A stretch of DNA of 21,548 bases from Pseudomonadota bacterium (GTDB taxonomy: Bacteria; Pseudomonadota; Gammaproteobacteria; Steroidobacterales; Steroidobacteraceae), in NCBI GenBank assembly GCA_021805275.1, contig JAJZFQ010000241.1, positions 1-21,548 on the forward strand. Direction: 5' to 3'. Both the position numbers and the translations under genes were made by a program. Every line of letters starts with the position of its first letter. The first letter of the stretch is position 1. Below the pieces are notes generated by a model that saw only the letters and a program-made list of their open reading frames with translations, did not search any database and was not told the DNA's origin. Shown here in pieces: positions 1 through 6,312 of the stretch.

Positions 1-311
1 ATCACGGCCTGACGCTGCCGGCGCGCGCAACGCCGGGCATCAAGGGCGGCTGGATCGCCGTGATGCATCTGTACCCGAGTCCGATGGCGCAGAATTTCTG
101 GACCGCGATCTACGCGTTCGGCGTGTGCTTTCTGGTGACGGTCGGTGTCAGTCTCGCCACCCGGCCACGGCCCGAGCGAGAGCTCGTCGGGCTGGTGTAT
201 TCGCTCACGCCGCGCCAGGACTCCAGCGCGGCGCGCTGGTATCGCCGCCCGGCAGTGCTCGGCGCGTGCGTCCTCGGCGCCGCCGTGGTGCTCAACCTCC
301 TGTTCTGGTGA
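1..311 (+). CDS. Sodium:solute symporter, C-terminal part
   Basis: The reading frame is open from base 3 to the TGA at 309-311, so only the last ~102 residues of a longer protein are inside the window. The visible part has a loop, then a membrane helix (FWTAIYAFGVCFLVTVGVSL), a cytoplasmic stretch with the motif ELVGLVYSLTP, and a final helix at the C-terminus. That motif and the helix-loop-helix ending are familiar from the tail of the SSS (solute:sodium symporter) family, which brings sugars, amino acids or organic acids into the cell with sodium. The substrate cannot be told from this end. The gene for a small membrane protein starts 6 bases downstream and is probably co-transcribed. Confidence 0.7.
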   Translation, partial: HGLTLPARATPGIKGGWIAVMHLYPSPMAQNFWTAIYAFGVCFLVTVGVSLATRPRPERELVGLVYSLTPRQDSSAARWYRRPAVLGACVLGAAVVLNLLFW

Positions 312-317
312 TCACTC

Positions 318-521
318 ATGGGACTTGATATCCGCATTCCGGTCGGCGCGCTGTTCAGCGTACTCGGCCTCCTGCTCGCCGGCTATGGTCTGCACGGCGG
401 GGCCGCGCTCGCGCAGCGCTCGCTCGGCATCAACATCGACCTGTGGTGGGGCATGGTGATGCTCGTGTTCGGCCTCGCCATGCTGGGGCTGGCATGGCGC
501 GCCCGCGCGCGCCGTCGCTGA
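318..521 (+). CDS. Small two-helix membrane protein
   Basis: This encodes 67 residues with two hydrophobic segments (about residues 8-28 and 43-61) and a very basic C-terminal tail (RARARRR), which by the positive-inside rule should face the cytoplasm. The ATG lies 6 bases after the symporter stop, and the GGTGA formed partly by that stop codon can act as the ribosome binding site, so translation is probably coupled. I do not recognise a named family. Its position suggests an accessory or stabilising partner of the symporter, but this is inference from the neighbour only. Confidence 0.6.
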   Translation: MGLDIRIPVGALFSVLGLLLAGYGLHGGAALAQRSLGINIDLWWGMVMLVFGLAMLGLAWRARARRR

Positions 522-546
522 AGCACACCGCTCCGCGATCGGTGCG

Positions 547-919
547 TCAGCTCGCGTCCGCGGGGTCTTCGGCTCGGGCGTAGCGGCCGGGGCACATGCC
601 GACCTGCCGCGCGAATGCCACGCTGAAGGTGCGTGCGCAGCGATAGCCGACCTGTTGGGCGATTTCGGCGAGACCGAGATCGCGCCGGCGCAGCAGCTGC
701 GGGGCCTTTACCATCCGCCAGCTGAGTAGGTAGTCCACCGGCGCGGTCCCGACCGTCGGCGTGAAGCGCTCGAAAAATGCCGATCGCGACAATGCGGCCG
801 CCGCAGCGAGCTGCGCGATCGTCCAGGACGCGCAGCAGTCCCGGTGATGCCGCGGTCGAGGCGGCCGATCGCAGCGCCTTGATCGGCCGCACGTCAAGCA
901 GTCGGTTCAGGATCACTTC
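547..919 (-). pseudogene. AraC-family regulator remnant
   Basis: Two frames together read as the C-terminal half of an AraC-type regulator. The upstream frame gives the linker (VILNRLLDVRPIKALR, then PGLLRV). At about 825-832 the homology jumps to another frame that carries the DNA-binding domain: WTIAQLAAAAALSRSAFFERF (first helix-turn-helix) and IAQQVGYRCARTFSVAFARQVG (second helix-turn-helix), ending at the TGA at 547-549. Relatives have about 15-20 residues between GLLR and the W-T-[IV]-A motif (the DPRIGRAL-type helix). Here they are missing, so there is an internal deletion as well as a frameshift. The N-terminal cupin domain is absent; the sequence upstream belongs to a PAS gene. The DNA-binding part could still be translated from an internal start, but an intact regulator is unlikely. 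Confidence 0.65.
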
Positions 920-1415
920 GCGGGCGGGGCGCTGCGCACGCCGCGGGGAGGATCTGTCGCCGCGCAGCGAGCGGTTGCGCATGCTCGCACTCGATGTCAC
1001 CGACCCCGACAGCATCGCCGCGGGCACGCCGTGAGGCCGAATGCCGGTGCGCCGCAGGCTCGCGGGGCTCGAGGATCACCACGGTGAGGGTCAGCCGTCC
1101 GCGCTGCATCGGGCTGAGGCTGATGTCGACGGGGATCTCGGTGCCGCAGGGGCTCAGCGCCACCAACGGCAGGCCGGTGCCCATGGGCCGGTGCCCGCGC
1201 TGATCGGTGAACCGCAGCCGCTGACCGATGTGCGCCAGGCGCAGCCGCTCCGGCAGCAGGACCTCGACGCTCTGGCCACACAAGGTTTGCGGGGCGTGGC
1301 CGAGCAGACGCTGCACCGGGTCGCTGACGAACACGATCGTTCCCGACTCATCGACGATGAGCGCAGCGGCCTGCGGGTCCGGCAGTGCGCAGTCCAAGTG
1401 AGCGGGCGGTCGCAT
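894..1415 (-). CDS. Stand-alone PAS domain protein
   Basis: This encodes 173 residues. Residues ~15-112 form a PAS domain: ALIVDESGTIVFVSDPVQRLLG is the first strand-helix part, followed by LCGQSVEVLLPERLR, HRPMGTGLPLVALSPCGTEIPVDISLSP and a last strand LTLTVVILEP. PAS domains sense ligands, redox state or light, or mediate dimerisation, usually next to an output domain. None is visible here. The ~60 residues after the domain are rich in Arg, Ala and Pro and look like read-through of non-coding sequence into the AraC remnant, whose homology starts inside the last codons. The gene may therefore be the surviving sensor end of a longer protein. The ATG at 1415 has no convincing ribosome binding site. 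Confidence 0.5.
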   Translation of the reverse strand: MRPPAHLDCALPDPQAAALIVDESGTIVFVSDPVQRLLGHAPQTLCGQSVEVLLPERLRLAHIGQRLRFTDQRGHRPMGTGLPLVALSPCGTEIPVDISLSPMQRGRLTLTVVILEPREPAAHRHSASRRARGDAVGVGDIECEHAQPLAARRQILPAACAAPRPRSDPEPTA

Positions 1416-1502
1416 CGCAGGGCCGGATTATTCGTCGCGGCCGCGCGGCGCAGAAGTCGGTACAAGTGAGTATCCGCCTCCGGCGTGCCCGTGCGCCGAC
1501 GT

Positions 1503-1826
1503 TCAAGGCGTGAGCAGGTGCTCGAGGCGCTGGAGCTGACGCTCCAGGGTTTGCTGCGCCTCCAGCAGCTCGATGGCCAGCGCTGCACCGCTTACGTTCA
1601 CGCCGAGATCGTGCATCAATCGCCCGGCGAGCGCCAATCGCGGCAGCGCCGCGGCTGGCAGCTGCCACTCGGCCGGGGCGGTGCCGCGCGGCGCCACCAG
1701 GCCGAGTTCGGCCAGTTCGGCAATCACCGCGAGGTCGACTCGGCACAGGGCGCAGATCTCGCCGGCGCCGATCCAGTCGGCCTCGCTCACCAGACGCACC
1801 TCGTATCGTTCGACGGCTTCGGTCAC
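1503..1826 (-). CDS. cbpM: Chaperone modulator CbpM
   Basis: This encodes 107 residues from a GTG at 1826; upstream in-frame starts fall inside cbpA. A good ribosome binding site (AAGAGGTG) lies just before the GTG and overlaps the cbpA stop, with only 4 bases between the two genes. The protein has a MerR-like helical layout: a short strand (YEVRLVSEADW), a recognition-helix-like part (AGEICALCRVDLAVIAELAELGLV), a W-containing wing (EWQLPAAALPRLALAGRL), and a long C-terminal coiled-coil helix (LAIELLEAQQTLERQLQRLEHLL). In known systems CbpM binds the J domain of CbpA and inhibits both its co-chaperone and DNA-binding activities. The tight pairing with cbpA supports the call. Confidence 0.85.
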   Translation of the reverse strand: MTEAVERYEVRLVSEADWIGAGEICALCRVDLAVIAELAELGLVAPRGTAPAEWQLPAAALPRLALAGRLMHDLGVNVSGAALAIELLEAQQTLERQLQRLEHLLTP

Positions 1827-1830
1827 GGCG

Positions 1831-2793
1831 TCACCTCTTGAGTTCAGCGCGTGGGTCGAACGTCCCGAGCTTCGTGCGCATCTCTTCGTACAGCGCACGC
1901 GCCTCCGGGGATTTCGCCGGGGGCACGACGATCTTCAGCTGCACATAGGCGTCCCCCGGCGGCTGTCCGGGCAGACCGCGGCCGCGCAGACGCAGCTTTT
2001 GGCCGGACTGCGCGCCGGTCGGCACTTGCATGTCGACCGCGCCGCCGAGCGTCGGGACGGTGATCGTTGCGCCAAGCGCCGCTTCCCAGGGCGTGATCGG
2101 CAACGTCAACGTGACGTCACGACCCTCCAGCTGGTAGAGCCGATGCGGCCGGACGTGCACCTCGAGATACAGATCGCCCGCCCGCGCCCCGCCGCTGCTG
2201 CGCTCGCCCTGGCCGGCGAGGCGAATCAGCTGGCCGTCGGTGACGCCCGCCGGAATGCTCACCCGCACGGTGTGGGCGCGCACGTCGAGCGAGCCATCGG
2301 ACTTCATGTCGGGGCGCTTCAGTTCCAGCGTGCGCGTGCCGCCGCCGAAGGCCTCCTCGAGCTCGAGGTCGATGCGGGCATGGTGATCGCGTCCCTGGCG
2401 CGACGCTCGCCGAGCGCTGCCGCCGAATGGACTCGTGCCGCCGAACAGCGAGGAGAAGAAATCGCTGAAGCCCTCGCCGTCAAAGCCGTGCGTCCCAGCG
2501 GTGCCGGGCCGTGCGCCGCCGCTGAACTCGAAGCCGCTCGCCCAGTCCGGCGGCGGGCGGAACTGCTGGCCGGACTTCCACTCGCTGCCGAGCTGATCGT
2601 AGGCGGCACGCTTCTGCGGGTCCTTCAGCACCTCGTAGGCTTCCTGCACCTCCTTGAACTTACGCTCGGCGTCCGTTTCCTTGCTCACATCGGGGTGGTA
2701 TTTGCGGGCGAGCCGCCGATAGGATTTCTTGATCTCCTCGGCGGTAGCCGTTCGGGCCACGCCCAGCAGCTGATAATAATCCCGGTATTCCAT
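1831..2793 (-). CDS. cbpA: CbpA, DnaJ-type co-chaperone / curved-DNA-binding protein
   Basis: This encodes 320 residues. The J domain occupies residues ~4-70 with the HPD motif at 33-35, which is needed to stimulate DnaK ATPase. A Gly/Phe-rich linker follows (~70-125, with FFSSLFGG), then two beta-rich substrate-binding domains (~135-310, with VSIPAGVTDGQLIRLAGQG and VDMQVPTGAQSGQKLRLRGRG). There is no cysteine zinc-finger region, which separates CbpA from DnaJ itself. The length is typical for CbpA (about 300-320). The ATG at 2793 fits the conserved YRDYYQLLGV beginning. It forms an operon with cbpM, and a heat-shock-type promoter lies upstream (2841-2870). It should work in the cytoplasm with DnaK and on DNA. 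Confidence 0.92.
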   Translation of the reverse strand: MEYRDYYQLLGVARTATAEEIKKSYRRLARKYHPDVSKETDAERKFKEVQEAYEVLKDPQKRAAYDQLGSEWKSGQQFRPPPDWASGFEFSGGARPGTAGTHGFDGEGFSDFFSSLFGGTSPFGGSARRASRQGRDHHARIDLELEEAFGGGTRTLELKRPDMKSDGSLDVRAHTVRVSIPAGVTDGQLIRLAGQGERSSGGARAGDLYLEVHVRPHRLYQLEGRDVTLTLPITPWEAALGATITVPTLGGAVDMQVPTGAQSGQKLRLRGRGLPGQPPGDAYVQLKIVVPPAKSPEARALYEEMRTKLGTFDPRAELKR

Positions 2794-2840
2794 GTGCGAC
2801 GCAGCCCTCGCGCAATCAATAGAGGAAACGCTGAACGCAG

Positions 2841-2870
2841 AGATGGGGACGATGGCGGCGAAGCCAAGGG
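2841..2870 (-). promoter_or_regulatory. Candidate sigma-32 promoter of cbpA-cbpM
   Basis: On the minus strand the sequence reads CCCTTGGC at 2870-2863, 14 bases, then CCCCATCT at 2848-2841. The known sigma-32 (RpoH) pattern is CCCTTGAA and CCCCATnT. The -10 element matches fully; the -35 matches CCCTTG but ends GC instead of AA. The spacing equals that of the E. coli dnaK P1 promoter as I remember it. Transcription would start ~40 bases before the cbpA ATG. This is pattern matching without experimental support. Confidence 0.5.
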
Positions 2871-2879
2871 TCGGGGGCG

Positions 2880-2908
2880 CTTGAACCCCGCCGGTTCCGG
2901 CCCCATGT
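2880..2908 (+). promoter_or_regulatory. Candidate sigma-32 promoter of trxC, leaderless
   Basis: The plus strand has CTTGAA at 2880-2885, 15 bases, then CCCCATGT at 2901-2908. Both elements match the sigma-32 pattern. A start site 6-8 bases after the -10 would fall at about 2914-2916, at or next to the trxC ATG (2916), and no Shine-Dalgarno sequence precedes that ATG. The transcript would therefore be leaderless or nearly so. The match could be chance in GC-rich DNA, but it sits back to back with the cbpA promoter. Confidence 0.45.
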
Positions 2909-2915
2909 CCGGTTC

Positions 2916-3371
2916 ATGAACGCCGAAACCTCCCGGGCCGATGCTCTGCTGGTCGCCTGTCCCCACTGCCACTCGCTCGTGCGGGTGCCCGAGGCGCGTG
3001 CCGGGGAGCACCCGAAGTGTCCGCGCTGCAAAGCCCCGGTGCTCAGCGGGGAGCTGGTCGCCCTCGATACCGGCGCGTTCGCCGCACATGTCGAGCGCGC
3101 ATCGCTGCCGGTGTTGGTGGACTTCTGGGCGCCATGGTGCGGTCCGTGCCGCATGATGGCCCCGGTGCTGGACCGCGTGGCCGCGCAGCGCGCCACCTCG
3201 CTGCGCATCGGCAAGGTCAATACCGACGAGCAGCAGCCGCTGGCCGGCCGTTTCGCCATCCGCAGCATCCCGACGCTGATTCTCTTCCGCGGCGGTCAGG
3301 AGCTGGCGCGCCAGTCCGGCGCGGTGGACGCGGCCACGCTCTCGCGCTGGCTCGATCAGGCGCTGCGCTGA
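2916..3371 (+). CDS. trxC: Thioredoxin 2 (TrxC)
   Basis: This encodes 151 residues. The N-terminal zinc-binding part has two CxxC pairs (C15/C18 in CPHC and C35/C38 in CPRC), which set TrxC apart from ordinary thioredoxin. The thioredoxin fold follows, with VLVDFWAPWCGPCRMMAP; the active-site cysteines are 75 and 78. The cis-proline is P119 in IRSIPTLILF. The protein reduces disulfides in cytoplasmic proteins using thioredoxin reductase and is often linked to oxidative stress. Length and layout are normal. The gene is divergent from cbpA and convergent with the ABC permease gene, with 16 bases between stops. There is no clear ribosome binding site before the ATG. Co-location with cbpA and the paired promoters suggest a role in protein-damage stress. 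Confidence 0.93.
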   Translation: MNAETSRADALLVACPHCHSLVRVPEARAGEHPKCPRCKAPVLSGELVALDTGAFAAHVERASLPVLVDFWAPWCGPCRMMAPVLDRVAAQRATSLRIGKVNTDEQQPLAGRFAIRSIPTLILFRGGQELARQSGAVDAATLSRWLDQALR

Positions 3372-3387
3372 GCGCGCGGCGCACCGG

Positions 3388-4191
3388 TCAGGACACGCTC
3401 TCGGCGCTGTAGCGGGCGAGCAGCCCGGTGCGCAGCGCGTAGCGGAACACCCGCACGAAGAAATACCCGGCCAGAGCGACGTCGAGCACTGCGAGCGCGG
3501 CGCCCGGCAGCAGCGCCGACGCCGGAAGCGCATGTCCGGCGAGGATCGAGCGCATGCCCTGGAAGACGTACGCGGGTGGCAGCCCTCGGGCGATGAGCTG
3601 CATCCAGTGCGGGAGCGTCGCGAGCGGATAGAACACCCCGACGAACGGCGAGAGGAGTGCCGGTAGCGGCCACACCAGCCACTCCGATGCCGGGCCCAGG
3701 CGCAGCACCAGCGCGCTGGCGAGGATGCCGAGGGCGATGCCGAAGCAGAACAGCACGAGCAGGAAGGGCAACAGCATCGCGCCGAGGGAGAAGAACGACA
3801 GTCCGAACACCGCAGTCGCCAGCACCAGCATCACCGCGAGCCCGATCGCGCTGGTGCCGATGCTGGTGATGACCAGCCCGGTGATGTACTCCGGTGTGGT
3901 GAGCGGTGTTGCAAACAAATTGAGGAAATTCCGCGACCACACGTCCTCGAGGAACGCGGTGCTCACCCCTTGCATGATACGGGTGAAAAAATCCCACAGC
4001 AGCACGGCCCCGAGCAGGCTCGGAACGTAGTTGAATCGGCCCGCGCTCATCGTGTTCAGGTAGCGCGTGATGAAGCCCCACACCACGATGTCGATCGCCA
4101 CCCAGGCGAACATCGGCAGAGCCCGGACCGGGCTGCCGCGGATCAGGTAGAACTGGCGCAGCAGGATCCCTGCGATCGGGCGGAGCTTCAC
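3388..4191 (-). CDS. ABC-2 type transporter permease
   Basis: This encodes 267 residues with about six hydrophobic segments, for example FAWVAIDIVVWGFI (~28-42), ITGLVITSIGTSAIGLAVMLVLATAVFGL (~104-132), AMLLPFLLVLFCFGIALGILASALVL (~138-163), LPALLSPFVGVFYPLATLP (~176-194) and ALAVLDVALAGYFFVRVF near the end. The FYPLATLPHWMQ segment before the last helix is typical of ABC-2 exporters of the polysaccharide/drug/daunorubicin kind. The start is a GTG at 4191 that overlaps the ATPase stop as GTGA, so the two genes are translationally coupled. This is the membrane half of an exporter; the substrate cannot be read from the sequence. No accessory membrane-fusion protein gene is nearby. Confidence 0.85.
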   Translation of the reverse strand: MKLRPIAGILLRQFYLIRGSPVRALPMFAWVAIDIVVWGFITRYLNTMSAGRFNYVPSLLGAVLLWDFFTRIMQGVSTAFLEDVWSRNFLNLFATPLTTPEYITGLVITSIGTSAIGLAVMLVLATAVFGLSFFSLGAMLLPFLLVLFCFGIALGILASALVLRLGPASEWLVWPLPALLSPFVGVFYPLATLPHWMQLIARGLPPAYVFQGMRSILAGHALPASALLPGAALAVLDVALAGYFFVRVFRYALRTGLLARYSAESVS

Positions 4192-5006
4192 TGCGGGTGC
4201 TCCGCGGCGCTCAGCGGCTCGCGCGCCAGACGGATGAACAGCGCCTCGAGGGTCCCGGCGCCGTGCTCGGCCGGCAGCCGACGCGGATCGCCCTCGAGCA
4301 GGATCCGGCCGTGCGAGAGGAACAGCACTCGGTCGCAGACCGCTTCAACCTCGTACATGTTGTGCGAGGTCCAGAGAATGCCGCAGTCATCATCGGCTGC
4401 GAGTCGCCGGATCCGTTCGCGGATCGTCTGTGCCGCGGAGGGATCGAGGGACGCCGTCGGCTCATCGAGCAGCAGCAACTGCGGCCGGTTCAGTACCGCC
4501 TTGGCCAATGCAACCCGTGTCTGCTCCCCGGAGGAGAGTACGCCGCACTTGGTGTTGCGCAGGTGCTGGAGGTCGAACTGATGCAGCAGCGTCTCGATGC
4601 GCACGGTGAGGCGCGGGATGCCGTAGATGAGCGCAAAGAACCGCAGGTTCTGCTCGACCGTGAGATTGCCGGGCAGCGCGGCATACACGGCCGCGAAGTT
4701 TGCCTGGGCCAGGGCGCGCGAGCGCTGCTGCGCCAGGTCGATCCCCGCGATCCGGATGTCACCGGCGCTCGGGCTGAGCACGCCGAGAATCATGTTGATC
4801 GTCGTGGTCTTGCCGGCGCCGTTCGGGCCCAACAGACCCACCACTTCGCCGCGGGCCACCTCGAACGAGATGCCCTCGACCGCGACCAGCGCGGCGTAGG
4901 TCTTGCGCAGCTGCGCGACGCTGAGTGCCGGATGCGCCCCGGCGGCTCGGCCGGCTGTGGTTCCAGGGGCCTGCGCAGAGGTGGTATCAGCGGTTCGAGC
5001 ATGCAT
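4188..5006 (-). CDS. ABC transporter ATP-binding protein
   Basis: This encodes 272 residues from the ATG at 5006; a GTG at 5066 is a possible longer start. Family homology begins only at ~residue 27 (ALSVAQLRKTY), so the first ~25 residues are a non-conserved leader. The motifs are Walker A GPNGAGKTT (60-68), signature LSSGEQ (157-162), Walker B LLLLDEPT (177-184), D-loop SLD (186-188) and switch histidine H215 (TSHNM). The region where the Q-loop glutamine is expected reads NFAAVYAALPGNLTVEQN, with no glutamine at the usual place. It powers the ABC-2 permease encoded just downstream. ATPases of this layout energise export of lipids, polysaccharides or drugs. Confidence 0.88.
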   Translation of the reverse strand: MHARTADTTSAQAPGTTAGRAAGAHPALSVAQLRKTYAALVAVEGISFEVARGEVVGLLGPNGAGKTTTINMILGVLSPSAGDIRIAGIDLAQQRSRALAQANFAAVYAALPGNLTVEQNLRFFALIYGIPRLTVRIETLLHQFDLQHLRNTKCGVLSSGEQTRVALAKAVLNRPQLLLLDEPTASLDPSAAQTIRERIRRLAADDDCGILWTSHNMYEVEAVCDRVLFLSHGRILLEGDPRRLPAEHGAGTLEALFIRLAREPLSAAEHPQ

Positions 5007-5352
5007 CGGCGTCTGGGATGTCCAGGGTACAGGCGGTCCGATCGGCGGACGGTGCGGCGTGATCACGCGCGATGCCGCACGGACTGCGCCCGGTCGGGTG
5101 ACTGCGCGAGGCTGTAAATCTATCTAGGCACCCGAACCGAAGCAAGCCGTGCCGCGGTCCCATGACCTGCGCGCTTCCGACCCCGCCATCGGCGCGGGGC
5201 GCGGTGGGCGATCGCTCCCTGAGTGCCGCTCCGCGGTTGCGGCGTTCGCCGCGCCGTGGTACATCATTTTGGTATCGAGGGAGCGGGCCTAACATTGTGA
5301 GCGTGGCCCGAGTCGTGCCGTGCAGGAATCACCGAATCCACGATCCGAGGTC
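5007..5352. other. Intergenic region, divergent
   Basis: These 346 bases lie between the divergent ABC-exporter and CPBP-protease genes and must hold both promoters. I see no convincing gene; the short frames here lack recognisable content. A weak plus-strand candidate is TTGCGG (5237-5242), 17 bases, TACATC (5260-5265). I would not rely on it. Confidence 0.4.
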
Positions 5353-6195
5353 ATGAACGAGGCGCCGCCGGGCGCCTACGGACGGCTGCTGCCGTTTCTG
5401 GCGCACCCGGTCCTGCGCGAGCGGCCGCGGCGGCGGCTCACGGCGTGGACCTGGTTCGGCTGGCTGAGCCTGCTGCTGGTGCTCGGCTTCCTCGGCGGCC
5501 GGCTGGACGACCTGCTGGTGCACTGGTTCGGCTGGCGCATCGCGCCCGACACGTTCCAGGCCTATCTGGTCACGCATCCGTCCCTCGCCGCCGCCAGCAT
5601 CGTGCTGGTCGCCCCGCTGCTCGAGGAACTCGCCTACCGCGCGTTTCTCTCCACGGCACCGCCCGCGGTGTTCATCGGCCTGGCGTTCTTTCTCTGCTAC
5701 ACCTACCTCGGCATCCGCATCAATCTCGAGCACCCGCGCGCGATCAATACCATTCGCCACTATTTCGCGCCGTTCTGGGCGCTCGTGCCTGCGAGTCTGG
5801 TGAGCCTCGGTCTGTACGTCTATGCGCGAGAGAGGGTGATCGGATTCTTCCACCGCCACGGCATCTGGGTGTTCTGGGTGTCCTGTGTGCTGTTCGGCGT
5901 GGAGCACGCCGAGGTGTACTCGCGCTCGCTCACCTGGTGGGCGCTCGTGCTGGTACTGCCGCAGTTTCTCGTCGGCGTCGGGCTCGCCTACATCCGCATC
6001 GCCTTCGGCCTGCGCTGGAGCATCTTGACGCACTTGGCTTATGACGGCTTGATCGTCTCGGCGTCCTGGACCTACCTCTCGACGGCGAGCGGAACGCCGC
6101 TGCGCGAGGCCGTCGGGCTCGGCCTGATGCTCCTCGTAGCCTTGATCCTGGTGTACGGACTTACCGTGACGTGGCGGGTGCTGCGCAATCGTTGA
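5353..6195 (+). CDS. CPBP-family intramembrane metalloprotease
   Basis: This encodes 280 residues from the ATG at 5353, preceded by CGAGG at 4-5 bases; an upstream GTG at 5320 is less likely. Several membrane helices are visible (e.g. WFGWLSLLLVLGFLGG, ASIVLVAPLLEELAY, VFIGLAFFLCYTYLG, FWALVPASLVSLGLYVYA, WVFWVSCVLFGVEHA, ALVLVLPQFLVGVGLAYI and a C-terminal helix). The catalytic motifs of the CPBP (CAAX protease and bacteriocin-processing, ABI) family are present: EELAYR (E91, E92, R96), FGVEH (F181 to H185) and THLAYD (H227). These residues bind the metal in the membrane. Family members cut prenylated or other membrane proteins or protect against self-made bacteriocins. No target gene is nearby, so the substrate is unknown. 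Confidence 0.85.
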   Translation: MNEAPPGAYGRLLPFLAHPVLRERPRRRLTAWTWFGWLSLLLVLGFLGGRLDDLLVHWFGWRIAPDTFQAYLVTHPSLAAASIVLVAPLLEELAYRAFLSTAPPAVFIGLAFFLCYTYLGIRINLEHPRAINTIRHYFAPFWALVPASLVSLGLYVYARERVIGFFHRHGIWVFWVSCVLFGVEHAEVYSRSLTWWALVLVLPQFLVGVGLAYIRIAFGLRWSILTHLAYDGLIVSASWTYLSTASGTPLREAVGLGLMLLVALILVYGLTVTWRVLRNR

Positions 6196-6253
6196 GCGTG
6201 CGCGTCGAGCGCCCGTGCGCGCATGGCGGTGCGCCGCTGCGTGCCGCGCCGCC

Positions 6254-6294
6254 GAGCGGTCCGTCGCGCCCTATGGAGCGCGACGGACCGGCTC
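6254..6294. terminator. Strong hairpin between convergent genes
   Basis: A perfect 12-bp stem (6258-6269 with 6278-6289) closes an 8-base loop, and 4 more pairs (GAGC 6254-6257 with GCTC 6291-6294) extend it past a single bulged G. It sits between the convergent ends of the CPBP protease and BNR protein genes. No T-run follows on either strand, so it would be a T-less terminator or a 3'-end stabilising structure for both transcripts. Confidence 0.5.
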
Positions 6295-6312
6295 TTCCCG
6301 GGTAGGGGCGCC

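Noticed and set aside
1573..2919. A 448-codon open frame antisense to cbpA-cbpM
   Set aside because: It is fully explained by the conserved chaperone genes on the other strand.
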